Part shown: positions 30,985 to 42,992 of the stretch, in pieces
Layout: each line of letters begins with the position of its first letter
Numbering within the stretch: position 1 is the stretch's first letter
DNA from: Capitulum mitella
Taxonomy: Eukaryota > Arthropoda > Thecostraca > Pollicipedomorpha > Pollicipedidae
Assembly: GCA_030062745.1 (NCBI GenBank)
Contig: CP099846.1
Coordinates: 6,507,432-6,571,431 of the forward strand
DNA length: 64,000 bases
Direction: 5' to 3'
The notes under the pieces: model-generated
What the model saw: only the letters and a program-made list of their open reading frames with translations
What the model was told of the DNA's origin: nothing
Database searches by the model: none
Program-made: the position numbers and the translations under genes

Positions 30985-31245
30985 TAGATAAAGGGCCCAT
31001 GTTGTATCGATGTGCATTGATGTAACATACGTCTTTTTGTATTTCCCTGCTCATGTTAGCATCTGCAGTTCCGAACTCGTTTTTTTCATTTTTTGCTGAC
31101 GCGTGATATACTTTTTTGACTTTTGTAGCGTAATTTTGTATCATTCCCGAAGATGGCTTATGGCTGAAACGTTCAATCCGTTTTATGCATATATTCTTTT
31201 GTGTGTAAACCCAAGCTTCTCCCGGCATAAACAACGTTGTTTGTT
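30985..31245 (+). mobile_element. Dispersed repeat copy B
   Basis: Same family as copy A in the opposite orientation, so the pair brackets 29620-30985 as an inverted repeat. On the plus strand it ends 'gatggcttatggctgaaacg' and '...aaacccaagcttctcccggc'. The same end is found, reversed, at 52755-52850. It looks like a transposon-derived repeat; no transposase or reverse transcriptase is visible. Confidence 0.6.
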
Positions 31246-34200
31246 TTCACATCTTTTTATCGGTGAGCGCTGGGCCGGGTGAATCCCAATGAAACGAACA
31301 GGAAAAATCGAACTGAGCTACCAGCCCGGCCCAGCCCGGCCATAACACTCAGTCACGCCGATATGTATCGCCGAGAAAAGAGAATCTGCACTGTCGCACA
31401 AGAACCATGATCCTTGTTTTGATCTTGGGCCATTTTCGTGGACAGCGTTTGGAGAGCGTGGAGGCCGACGGAGGGAGGCCGCTCCGTCCCGGTATTTGGT
31501 CGCTGGCGGGATTTAGCTCACCGAATGCTGAACAGCTCTGTCCTATAAGCGGCGACGCCCGGCTGTCAGGGAGCCTGGGGTATCCGAGGCTGGGCCAGAC
31601 TCGAATCAGACGATCGCCGGGGCTGGACAATGGCCGACAGGACGTCCCTGCGGTCCGGGCTTCCTCAGAGTTCCCAGGCGACCGGCGGAAAGGCTTTCGT
31701 TCGGATTTGGAACCCCTTGACGGAGGGCGCGGTGTTTTCCTTTTTAGCGGAGCACCGATGACGACGGGGAGACCGGACGGGCAAAGTCGAGTTAGCGTGA
31801 CGCCGGGCAGGCCGGCCGGCCGGGGCACGGTCAGCCCGGCAACGTCACGTCGCCGTTTTTAGCAGCGAGGGAGATGTGCGATCGGAACGTCTGAGTGGGA
31901 GTGCCCGCGACGCTGAGCCGTCGACTCGGTTCGACGGTCGATGTCGAGTTCGCCGCGTTTTTTTCGATCGCTGTGCTGCGGATGGAATCTCGTGGCCTTT
32001 GTTTTCCGGAGCTGCTAGCGGGTTCGGGAAATTCCGCCGATAAACCTCATTCCTCCAATTAAAGACCGGGCGTTCGTGACGTATCTAACCCATGATCAGC
32101 GTGTTATCCGACGGACGTAGCGGGTATGAAGCCGGGGATTGGCTTCTTGCCGCCGTAAAATACTCCCGGTAACCACTTATCCGCCGGACATTGAGTCACC
32201 CTCCCGGAGACGGCGAATGATGTCAGCGCGCTGTCGCGCCTGATTCTTATTAATAGTTTTTCGGTAGTGCGCTTTGATTTATGGCTGAACACAGAAGTCT
32301 CCAGGAGCTGCCGGGTCTATTTCGGGCTGTCCCCAGCCCCGGGCGGGCCGTGACGACTGACCCCATCGTAGATCCGGAATAGTCTCACCTCGGTCATTGA
32401 ATGAGCCGACAGCGAATGCCTCGGCCTTTGACATTCGCGTGCCAGACGGAGTGGAGGTCTGACATTTTCTTCTTGACAAGGGTGAATGTCATGACCGTTC
32501 AGGGGCTGGTAGCGGCCAGGAGGTTTGCGTCTGTCGTGGTCAGCATCTTACACGCCGCCTCGTTGTTGTTTTGCCACGTGAGAATTTAATCGATGCGAGC
32601 TGGTCAGAAAGTCTGCAGAAACAACGAATACCGTGAAGGATATCCCATAGCATAGCCGACGGTTCGTTCATATCATGAACCCATAAAGTTTGAGAAGTAC
32701 GCCTGCCCATGGCCTGTGACTTCAGGTCCCTGTTGACCAAAATTGTATGCGGATGGTGGCCACTGGGCCTTCGCTGTACTCGCTGTCTCCCATTATCTTA
32801 GTATACCTTTCCCATACCCATAGTATCCCATTATCCCATTTTTTATCCCCACAATATCTGAAGTTTTTTGAAACGTTTGGACCACCGTTGACGTCCTTTG
32901 AGAAATGAAATAGATTTCAGTCATTGGCTTAAGTGTCACACACCTGCTTCAATAGCCCTTGAACTTTTGATTAGCATGAAATGGAAAATGAAAATTGTGT
33001 TAATATGTGTGCATGTGAACGTCATGCAGTCTGCAGCACTTCAAACCTGGGTTCGCAAAACCATTATATCCCGAGGGGTGTTTTTTGCGTCAAGGATGTG
33101 ACTCACGCCTGGGCATACGTGAATGTCAGACGGCACAGCTTAACGTACAGAGCCAAAAACGCAGGGGCATAACAGAGGGGGAGGGGGAATACGCCTTTTC
33201 CCGTGGAAATAATGCCAAATTCCCCCCCCCCAAAAAAAATGGGACATGGCTGAGCGGGGCAATGCATGCCCCTCGTTCCTACGCCTATGTATAGAGCTGT
33301 ATGAGTGTTGCGTGTCCAAACAACAAACTGATTTGAATCTGAAAGTGTGTAAACAAAGTCAGGTTGGAAGCGTCTTGAAACGCTGTTGAACAAAGCGATC
33401 GTGAAAAAATTGTGACAGGAAATAGGACGTTTGAGAAAAAATGGTAAACTCATGGTCGCTTTATGACCAAGATAGACATGTGCATGCCATGTTTACCATG
33501 GGACGGCCAGTCTCAAAAGATTGGCATTTTTGCTGGTGAGCAGGAAAACGTGATCGGCCGGTACCAAGACCGCTTTTGTCTGCCTTACCGGCGTCCGTTT
33601 GGAGGCCAGGCTCCCCTGTCTGACCGCCCCCCCCCCCCGCCACCCCACCCCACGGCTGCGGTATTGATCGTTTTGGTCGGTCTGGGAGGGGGCGACGCGT
33701 CGTTCTCCTCTCGCCCGGCGGCCCCCTCTCCTGCCTCCCCCTGCCGCCGTCTGGTATTGATTGGCGGCGGGCCGGCCGAGGGGACACCGGCCCCCCGGTC
33801 TTGCCGGAGGCTGGGGTGCGGCCCCTCTGTCTCCAGAGAGCCACATCTCGCCGGCGGCGGCACGCTGAGTCAGACCGACCCTGCTCCCGCCGCGGCCGCC
33901 TCCAGCAGGGGCGGCCGCCCGCGCCCGCCATCCGGCCCCGGCGGCCTGCCCGACAGCCGACCGGGAGCGACAGGGGGCGGGCGGCGGGCGGGGGACGGTC
34001 GCCGACCTCGCGGGGCCGCCGTCAGCTGAACCACGCTGATGGGTGATCAGTGGCCGAGCTCCGCTGAGGGTGCTATCGGCTGCTCGCGGAGCTCAGAGAT
34101 CCGCCGATCTCTGGCGGATCCCTGATCTGAGGCCTCGATTGGGGGACGTCTGGGACTTCCCAATCGAGTCCCCAACTGGGACTGAGGCGTCTGTCTGACG

Positions 34201-36967
34201 TGGTCAGAAAGGCCCGGAGTAGATTCGCTTCTGATTTCATTCACCGGAATGTCGGAATTTCTGTCGCAAACTCAGTGTTGCGTCCTTCGGCCAAAAGCTT
34301 ACGAGCTGCGGTTGCTTAGCGAGCGTTAAGTGTAATCTCAAACCAGATACAACAGAACAAAGTAACCAGTTCCCAACGAGCAGTCTTGGTGGTCACCGTC
34401 CTAAAACGCCCAAAAGTTTATCTTTCGGTAAACTTCTGTGTTTCTGGCGGCTGTGATCCGTTCTTCAGGTGCGGCTTCCGAATAACCGGGGCGTCAGAAA
34501 AAAAGTCCCGTGCCTGGATCTTACCTTGGTTAGCCCTGATAAGCTGCTCTGCACGCCGGATCGTTGAAATGGAAGGACAGTTTTCCTGTGGCCAAGAAAG
34601 GTTCACTGGGTCCGCAGCAGATGACTGAAGCTATGGCAGAGGCGCAACTGTGGATCCAGAGCGACGGTAAGGAATACTTGTGGCAAATGTGGTCTTTCCG
34701 TGCCTCGGCGCGCGCAGTGATCGGTACCGATGAAGTGTAGCTAAGGAATGGAGAGGCATGTTCCCGGTACCTCCCCCTGGATCCGCCACTGCAGCGGCGT
34801 TTGATAGCGCTGATCTGGGGAGACTTCTGTCCCGGAGAGGCTGAAAGGGTTCACTGGCACCTCAAGCACTCCGTGATCGCCGTTTAAACTTTCGCGGCCG
34901 CTGGCAGCACGAAGCCGGATACCATTCATCCCGACCGCTGAAATCCTCTCACGTTTCCTGTGCACGGAACGAGGAAGTCTTGTTGATGTGACCTTTGGGG
35001 CCCGAGTTGGCGTGGTTACCAAACAGGCTTGGCTCGACTCGGAACTGATTCTGAACACTCCACCTCTACCGCGAATCAGAATCGGAATCGGTTCACGTGA
35101 AAACCGCAGTGAACCAGTCAGAATCGAATCTTTGACTCGCCATCATGTAGTCGTCAATCAATTAAAGCTGAATCGATTCGCCTTTTGAAAAGCCGTGAAC
35201 CGAAATCACCATCGGTTCCCAGCTCAGTGAATCAGGCTGCAAATCGATTCACATGGAGATGATCAAGCACGAGCCTGCTGCCGACGGCTTTGCCAGGTCG
35301 CAGCCACCGAGTCAGGAGCCCCTTCCCCGGGGCGTGATGCGTCTGTGGCTTTGTCACGGCAATCGTTCTGAGTATCCGCCCCGCGGTCACACGGGAGGTG
35401 ACGCTTGTCGCGCGTGACAGTACCGGAGATGAAAAGTAAAAGGAAACGCTCAGAAAGTTCGACGCCCGTTATGAGACGGTTCAGACTGGCCCGTTCAGCG
35501 CTATGTGGTCTCCAGCGGCAGGATGTAATGGCGGGAGTTGGGTGATGTAATGGTAGGCGCTGCATATCCGTTGAAGGAGATCGACCATGGGCAAAACGTT
35601 CGCCCTGACTGATTTTATGCCTGACACCTAAAAAGGAAGAAACGATAACGGAGCGAGCTCGCTAGCGAAATCGGCATTCCTCGTTTCTTCAATCCAGGTC
35701 GTGAAAGCGGTTCATCAGGTCTCATTTGACAGCAGAAACGCTCTCATTTTCAGTAGTATATTATACAAAGGTCACCGGTACAAAGAACCACACAAAATAG
35801 TCAGTTCGCACGAAGTGGTACAGCTCCATTTGTACATTTGATCCGTCGCTCAAACCACGTTCTGGAAATTCTTCGTTCTTCATTTAGCGAGCCGATGCCA
35901 AAATATTATTAGAGAAACTTCATCATCAGAGATGCAGGGTGAACTAAGAAGCACCCTCATTCGTGTGAACTTTGAACAAGATATTTCGCATCCACTGAAC
36001 ATACAACGCATCCAGTATTTGACACATAAAAAAGCTCTCTTCTTCAGCTGTCCACTCCGAAGACCTTCAAGGGCGACACCGATGCATTGGTGTGAAAAGG
36101 CCACTCTTTACGTGATATTTGGAATATATAAAAATACACAGTTATGGGAGCTATGGGATGTCCCCAAATTCCACTCATGCACAGTCACGCGCGAAGGGTG
36201 GCGTTCGTTAGGGTGAGCTTACGTTGCAGTTAAGTATGAAAATAAGTACTTAGAGCCTGTTTCGGCTTCCCCAAAAAAATATATTGTGACTGTTCAGCTA
36301 GGCAGCGGACACGTCATCGAAAGACCACAATGCGGACTGACTGACGGACTGACTGCGGACGGCAGTCAGTCGCGGCTATTTGGAACCACAAGAGACAACC
36401 GCAATGAGAACGAGAATAAACGGAATCGCCTACGACCAGCCGGTACAGCACACGCTATGACTACGTATTGTACATTGTACAAATGTGACTAGAGACACGA
36501 CATCACTCGTTCGCACGTTAACATTTCCCTGCAGAAGGCTGGCGAAGCAGAGGCTTCCCACGAAGCCTCTCGTCCTTTCAGCCACGCCATGGAATGAATC
36601 GCCACATCTTGAGCAAGATACGAGCCCCACGTAGACATTTCGTCTCTGACATAACTGTGGAAGTTGTTCCATGAAACAGAATGTTTACTTTTGAGGCAAT
36701 CTCCTTCTCTCGCACTCTACATGCTCGCAGGTGGTCATATTTCACGCGCCAATCATGCCTGCATTCCTCGACCGATGCCCTCATTTGCTTCTCTCCGGCC
36801 ATCGCTGGACTATCGCCAGCCGACGGTTCGGGCCTCCTTCCGCCTCCCGGCGCCCTGCGGCTTTCCTGTTCCAGCCGAGCGGTACCGCTGACCGCTCCGC
36901 CGACTCCCCCGCCCGCCCCCTCCCCCTTCCCCCACGCGGTCCTGACGTCCGCGCGGGGCCGGCCGGC
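31246..36967. other. Spacer downstream of the zinc-finger gene, no gene seen
   Basis: Mixed composition. 31430-31860 and 33590-34040 are CpG-rich, the latter with a 12-base C run at 33627-33638. Adjacent hairpins lie at 34098-34168. 35050-35260 is unusually rich in GAATC/GATTC. 36340-36380 has repeated 'gactgact'. The 3' UTR of the zinc-finger gene should run leftward from 36967. Confidence 0.4.
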
Positions 36968-37600
36968 TCACAGTCTGCTCCGCTTGCGGACAGCTCCTTC
37001 CGCGTCGTCCGGCGTGGCCGGCCGACGCTGCGGCCGCGGCTGCTTGCGGCTGCGCTTGGCGGCCTCGCGAGCGCCGCCGCCGCCGGCTGGCTCGTCGTCC
37101 TCCTCGCCGGTAAAGAGCGCCTCCTCATCTTCGTCCTCGGTCATCTCGAGCCGCAGGAACGAGCCGCAGTCGATGGCGGCCGGCTCACCGGCCGCCGGAG
37201 GCGGCGGCGGCGGCGCCAGCACGGTGAAGTGCTGCTCGGTCAGCTCGGCGCAGCTCCAGCACAGCGTCACGTGGTGCAGCGGCCAGTGCAGGCAGAACTC
37301 GAGCACGGAGCCGAGCGGCGCCGCGCAATGCGGACACCGCAGCGCGCCGTCGGCGTGCCGAGCCGCCACGTGCTCTTCCAGCGGGCCGGCGCCGGCCACC
37401 GCGAACGGGCAGCCGACCGCGCGGCAGCGCAGCGGCCGGCCGGCGTGCGTGCACACCAGCGGCGGCAGCACCTGCCGACACAGCTCGCAAGGCTCGGCCG
37501 GCTCGGCCGCCGCCGGCGACGGCTCCGACGCCGGCTCCGGCGACGGCGACGGGTCGCTCCGGCCCACAGACGGCACGTTCAGAATGACCGGCGAGCCGGA

Positions 37601-37631
<31 letters not shown>

Positions 37632-37844
37632 ACCGGGCCGGCCGAGCTGCGGCCGTCACGCTGGTGGCTGTAGCGCACGTGGTCGGTCAGCACGGCCGGG
37701 TCCGTGGTGCGGAAGAGGCAGACGGCGCAGTCCAGCATCTGGCGGCCGTGCTCCGTCACCATGTGCGCCTCCAGCTCGGCGTGCAGCTTGAAGCTGCCGG
37801 CGCACATGACGCACGTGAAGCCCTGCCGACTCTGGCCGTTCTGG
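36968..37844 (-). CDS. chn: Charlatan-like exon 2: C-terminal fingers and tail
   Basis: The first base completes codon 436 as CAC (His), the last zinc ligand of finger 7. Two good fingers follow (TCVMCAGSFKLHAELEAHM; DCAVCLFRTTDPAVLTDHVR), then a poly-alanine run, a Ser/Pro/Glu-rich stretch, cysteine-rich CELCRQVL, a C-x4-C finger (CRAVGCPFAVAGAGPLEEHV), LRCPHCAAPLGSVLEF, CWSCAELTEQHF, and acidic then basic ends. TGA is at 36970-36968. Confidence 0.85.
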
Positions 37845-40182
37845 CTGAAAGGGCAGGGGCGAAAAGTTAGCAAAGTACGAGACAAGTTACGACACGGAAA
37901 TCGAGTTACAGGATGCGCCAGAAAACCGCGGAGAAAATATTAACAATTCATGTATAATCGCGATGCCCAAATCCACCAATCACGGAAGTTTTAAATGATT
38001 CCCAGAAAAAATGTTCCCAATAGGGAACGTGATACATAATTGATCAAGCACTGAGGAATATTGGAACTCGAGCTGATTCAGTGTTGGAAAATAACGACAT
38101 TGGAAGGCAGTGACTCATCGATTGGCAGGCACCGATTTAACGCAAGCTTTGGAACATTTATTTTTTATAAAAAGAAGCAGAATTACGGCAACTGAAGAAC
38201 AAAGAAATTTAGGCAAGACAACCATCACTTGTATATGTAAAAAACTGATTTCCGTTGCAGCCGCAGCAGTGAGCACACTGGAAATTCCCGTCTTTTTCCT
38301 GGACTACATGTACAGTGTTTACGTTGGGTTTTCCTGGGCTCCACCTGAAGCCGATGGGCATAAACAAACAATAAGAACTAGGCTGCTCATAAGGTCTCAG
38401 CAAATTCTAAAGGGTCCAAAACCATGACAGTAAGCAATAGTTGTTTATCCCCACTTTTCTTCGTTTGGTTGACAGTGCCAGGTGTGGGAAATGACACTCG
38501 AGACTCAGATGCCACTCGCCATTATGACTTCCTGAAACGCACCGAAATATTACCGGGGACCCGAAACGCCATTAAGCGGTCCCTGCAAGACAGACGACCA
38601 GTCTCATGGGAGGGACATCTCGTAAAACTACGAGGCCCCATAGCGGCGGAAATTCCCCAGTCAGACATACATACGCCACTTTCAGTTTATCGGATTAACA
38701 TAAGGAGCATATGAACCAGCCACTCCAATATGCCCGATGGTGTGTAGTAAATGTCACAGTCCAGAAAAGCGAAGAAATATGTGGTAGATCTGTGGTCGGT
38801 ATTCAAGACGGCAAACGTCGTCGGAGCCTGCCTACCCGCCAATCAGGCGCTGGCGGCCGTGTGAACGTCACTCACTGGTTGTTGAGCTGGTGGACGCTGA
38901 GGGTGACCGGGTCGTCGCAAACGAAGAAGCACTTGATGCAGATCTTCTTGGCGTGCACCTTGGAGGCGTGCCAGGTGAGCCGCTCGGAGCGGGCCGCCTT
39001 GTACGGACACAGCGGACACGTGTACGGTTTGGTGTGCGTGTTCATGTGCCGCTTCAGGCACCACGAGTCGAAGCCGCGCCACGCACACTCGGGGCAGGAG
39101 AAGGCGCCCTGGCGACCGGCGCGCTCGGCCGGCGGCGGCGCCGGTTCGCCGCCGGCCGGCCGCTCCGGCTCGGCGCCGCCCGGCTCGCCGCCGCCGCCGC
39201 CGCCGCCACCGCCGCCGCCGCCGCCCTGGCGCCGGTTCTCCTTCTGGTCGGCGGCGGCCGGCTCCGACTCCGGCTCCGGCGCCGACTTGCAGCACTCGGC
39301 GCCGGCCGGTGGCGGCGACGGCGCCCAGCGGCGCGCCACCACGCGCGGGTTCGGGCTCAGCACCAGCGGCTTGGCGTCGTCGCGCGGCGGCGGCGGCGGC
39401 GGCGGCGCCGCCGCCGGCGGCTTCGCTCGCGGCTTCAGCGGCCGCTCGGCGGAAAGCGGAGGCGCGCGCGAGTAGTACACCTGCGCCGGCAGCGTCTTGG
39501 GCGGGATGCGCCGGATGCGCGTCACGTCATACGAGTCGTCGCGGTGGATGCGCAGAAAGTGCTTTTTGACGTGGTCAGCTCGGTTGAACATGCGCTTGCA
39601 GATGTAGCACTGGAACGGCTTGTCCGACTTGTGGATGTTCTCGTGCCGATTGTAGAGGTCGCGCCGGTGCGTCGAGTACGGGCAGAACGGGCAGTGGTGC
39701 CGCTTGCCGGCCGGCTCGTCGGCTTCCTCGTCGTCGGCGGCGGGCTCTGGCGGCGAGGCCGGCGCCTCCCGCTCGGCCTCGCGCTTCAGCGCCGACAGCC
39801 GCTCCAGGATGTCGGCCATGACGTTCGTGTTGTTGAACTCGGCCACCTCGGAGACTCTGTCGCCGTGGTGACGCACCAGGTGCATGCGCACGCACCGCTG
39901 CCACGAGCTCATGTACGGGCAGTGCGGACACTGGAACGCCTTGAAGTCGGCGTGCGTGCCGAGCCAGTGCTCGGCCATGGGGCGCGCCACGAACGCCGTG
40001 GCGGCGCACTGGCCGCAGCGGAACAGCCGCTGAGAGGCGCTGTACGTGGCGATGCGCGCCTCGTGCCAGCGCAGTTCCGACGGACCGTCGGCCAGGTCGC
40101 CGCCGTCGTCGGCCCGCTCCAGCGTGACGTCACTGCGCCGCAGCCGCGCCGAGATGGCCGCCATCAGGCCGGCGCCGCTCAT
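36968..40182 (-). CDS. chn: Charlatan-like C2H2 zinc-finger transcription factor (727 aa, 2 exons)
   Basis: Exons 40182-38876 and 37844-36968, with donor AACCA|GTGAGT and acceptor ccctttcag. Fingers (Cys-Cys-His-His): 56/59/72/77, 85/88/101/105, 164/167/180/184, 192/195/208/213, 363/366/379/383, 389/392/405/410, 415/418/431/436, 447/450/463/468 and 475/478/491/496, plus one or two poorer C-terminal ones. The 3rd-4th finger pair (HCPFCPYSTHRRDLYNRHEN, then QCYICKRMFNRADHVKKHFL) is close to Drosophila Charlatan, a nuclear regulator of achaete/scute and neural genes often compared with vertebrate REST. Low-complexity Pro, Gly and Ala tracts, an acidic patch (EMTEDEDEE) and a basic tail (KRSRKQPRPQRR; possible NLS) complete it. 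The start is the ATG 17 nt inside a likely acceptor (cctgcggcag at 40200); ATGs at 40242 and 40302 are alternatives. Confidence 0.85.
37845..38875 (-). other. Intron of the charlatan-like gene
   Basis: A 1.03-1.04 kb AT-richer intron, sharply different from the GC-rich exons on each side. It has a good polypyrimidine tract before the acceptor (cccctgccctttcag). No nested gene or repeat was seen. Confidence 0.75.
38876..40182 (-). CDS. chn: Charlatan-like exon 1: fingers 1-7
   Basis: Encodes residues 1-435 plus two bases of codon 436. Between fingers 2 and 3 is a conserved-looking linker, EFNNTNVMADILERLSALKR, predicted helical. Between fingers 4 and 5 lie a proline run, a QKENRRQ segment and a long glycine run (CCG/GCC triplets at 39186-39227), which may vary in length between alleles. 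Confidence 0.85.
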
Positions 40183-40302
40183 CGCCGCAGTCGCGCCACC
40201 TGCCGCAGGAGAGGGGCCCGTCAGGGGTGGGCGGCTTGTCATGGGTCTGAGGCGGTCCTGACCTGACCCAGGGCGAGCAAGAGTGGGGAGCGGGGATTCC
40301 AA

Positions 40303-42129
40303 AGGAGAATCGGGATATCTGTTACAAGCTTCATAACCCTGTCACGACAGTAAAGACCCATCTCGTAAAGGAAGAAAAGTGGGTGTTTAAATCTAAGGGA
40401 AGTCAAAATATGTTATACGTAGGTCGAATGTGAAAAGAAAGACACATGCCAGCTTGGTCTATATTACACCAGAAACAACCTGACTTCTAATCGTTTGTTT
40501 TCTTTGTTTCGCTCCCTTTTACGTCAACTCTTTCTATGTAGCTCTGTGGAAAAAAAGAACATGATACATAAAGTGAACGGCAATGCTTCGTCACGAGTCA
40601 AAATGCCGACCGCGGTGCGTGGGGACCAATATGCCGTGCGTCCGCAACAGAAGAACCGACAAATCGCATTCCACTCGTTCCATTACACCACAACGAAACG
40701 ACAAAAATAGCATGCAATGTCAACAGAACATATGTACCTGCCGCCAGGGGGGCCCGGATTCCCCGAGCGCCTGCGTCAGCGTCGGCACGACATCGCCACG
40801 GCAGCGGTCGCTATTCGCAGCTCGTGACATTTCAAACTCCAGCTCAGCCGCCGGCTGACCTTTCCGAGCACGTATCGCCGCTAATGGCGGAGCGGTCCCA
40901 GCTCCTGCAGGCGCCCAGGCAAACGACCCGCACTCTGTCCACGTGTCTAATTGCGCGAGCGAGTGCACAACGGCTATCTGGTGGGACTGCGACCCGGATG
41001 AAGGCGAACAAGTGAGCTTCTCGCGGGATCGTCCCGCCGGCGCGTCCGTCCGAGTGCCGGACATCTCTCGGACGCTGCGGCTTGTTGCCGGGTCTCCGGA
41101 CGGCGGAGCGGCTCGGGGCTTTTGCGGGCGATCAGCTGGGCTTCCCACGGACGATCGTAAAGCGGCCGCCGAGTCACGAGGCGGTCCGACTTGGTCCCAG
41201 GGCCGGGGGTCCCTCCCTCTCTCCAGACGGGCGACGGTCGCGGGCTGAGACGCGGAACGCGTCCGAGACCGCCGCCGGCCACTGAGCCGCCCAGGCTGGC
41301 GGCACCGCCCTGCGACAATTGTGGCGCCCCCGCCGGGCTGCTCGTGCGGTCGGCCGATCTCGGACCGGGCAGAGTTCCAGCCGCGACAGCAGACCTGAGT
41401 GCGGTTTGTCGACATTGGTCGGGCATGCTCCCAGTGGGGTCGGAGGAGGAAGAACACATCCTCTGTCCGGCGGCGCGGGCTTTTTGACGAAGGACATTGG
41501 GTCTGGTCTGATGTTTCCGCGGTGGGGGATCCTGTCGCGGGCAAACATCAGACCTACGGAGAGCACCTGATACTGGTTCTGCCGACAGGATCGGGTGTCG
41601 ACGGGGGGGGGGGACAAACCACTCCCAGATGTAATCCCCAGCAGTCACGGTTTTCATGCGATCGCCTTCTTTTCGAGGCTTTCGACAACAGATGCAACCT
41701 GTCCTTGAAGGTGCTTGTGAACGAAGGTCTGCCAAGGCTATCGAGACAAAAAAAAACGATAAGGTTTTCGGGGGATTTAAGATGGCTTCGAAACATAGAC
41801 ACAGCCAGTTCCCTTTCAGCGGCGCTATTGGTATGACTTGAACTACGTTCCTTTGAGCAATAATAACTGACAAACTAAATTCCCATGCACCCCTGACCCA
41901 CAAATACAGCGCTCTTAAACGTGCACTTATCTGTTCAAATTTCAGCAGTTCTTGTTGATATATTGTTCTATGGTGTGAGGCTGTGACCCGTTACAAGGTC
42001 GGTAGTGTACTGTTGTTAACTACTCAAGACTGTATTGCTGCCGGCTACCACAGAACACTCCATCACCATCAGTGAGACCCCGAGTCAAAATGCAGCAGCC
42101 GTTCAGTCAGTCTTTGCCCATTCCATTCT
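40303..42129. other. 5' flank of the charlatan-like gene
   Basis: No coding exon could be supported, although a 5' UTR exon must lie upstream if the acceptor at 40200 is used. 40740-41540 is moderately CG-rich with open frames on both strands that look incidental. 41600-42130 is AT-richer. Confidence 0.4.
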
Positions 42130-42320
42130 CATGTAAGTCTGTCGCCGGTCAGCCGCCAGCCTGCCGCCAGTCTGTCGCCAGTCTGCCGCCAGTCTGCCGC
42201 CAGCCCGTTGCGAGTCCGCCGTCAGCCTGGCGCCATTCTGACGTCACTCCGTCTCTATTCTTCCACGTTCTGTCGTCAGTCTGTCGTCATTCTGCCGCCA
42301 GTCTATCTAGGTCTGACGCC
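42130..42320. repeat. Ten-base-type repeat array, left arm
   Basis: Degenerate tandem repeats of 'tctgccgccag' and 'tctgtcgccag', about 15-18 units. Its reverse complement ('ctggcggcaga', 'ctggcgacaga') reappears as an array at 42835-42992, making a large inverted pair around a CpG-rich centre. Confidence 0.75.
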
Positions 42321-42834
42321 TCTGCCACCGGCGGCTCGGTGCGACAGCCGGCCTCCGGACCCCGTTCGGTGGAGCCTCGCTCTTCTGCGTAACACACGGC
42401 GCGTGGGTGGCTGCGCGCGGCGAGCGTATGGAGAGTGTGTGTGTGCCGGCGGGGTGGAGGACGGAGTCGGTCGGCGGTACCGGAGGCCGGCCGGCCGGCC
42501 CGGCGGCGGCTGGCACCGGCGCGGAGGCGGCGGCCGGCGGCCGGCGGCCGACTGCCACCCACGGCCGGCCGGCCGGCCGCCAGAGCGGGGGCGGACTGGT
42601 AGCCGAGCCCGCCGATTTACCGCGCAGCTGCGACCGGCACAGCCGGCAGTCCGCAGACCGGCCGCACGTCGAACACGGGGGACAGACGGAGGCCGCGCGG
42701 GCTCTGGATCTACCGCGCGACGGTGGCCCGGCGCAGTCGGCGGCCCCAGACTGACGACGGGCAGACGGCAGAGGACAGAGGCAGAGGTCTTGCTCTGCGG
42801 ACCCCAACGCGTAACGGTGACCCGGCAAAATCGG
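42321..42834. other. CpG-rich centre between inverted repeat arrays
   Basis: Very CG-dense, with 'ggccggccggcc' runs near 42487 and 42571. Open frames on both strands are GC-driven. It could be an upstream promoter for the minus-strand zinc-finger gene, but there is no direct evidence. Confidence 0.35.
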
Positions 42835-42992
42835 CGGTCACAGACGAAGGGCAGACTGGCAGCAGAGGCCGACGACAGACTAACGGCAGACTGGCGGCAG
42901 AGACCGACAACAGACTGGCAACAGAATGACGGCGGACAGTCAACAGACTGGCGACAGTCTGGCGACAGACTGACGGCAGACTGGCAGGTGCG
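42835..42992. repeat. Ten-base-type repeat array, right arm
   Basis: Repeats of 'cagactggcggcaga', 'cagactggcgacag' and similar, complementary to the 42130-42320 array. The two arms could pair over much of their length, though the match is degenerate. Confidence 0.75.

Noticed and set aside
31140-31180. Hammerhead ribozyme-like 'gaagatggc...ggctgaaac' in repeat copy B
   Set aside because: The essential CUGANGA core is not intact and stem II does not pair; the copy at 52.8 kb has ctgacga, but its stem also fails.
38890-40266. 458-codon plus-strand frame over the zinc-finger exon
   Set aside because: Antisense shadow of the charlatan-like exon.
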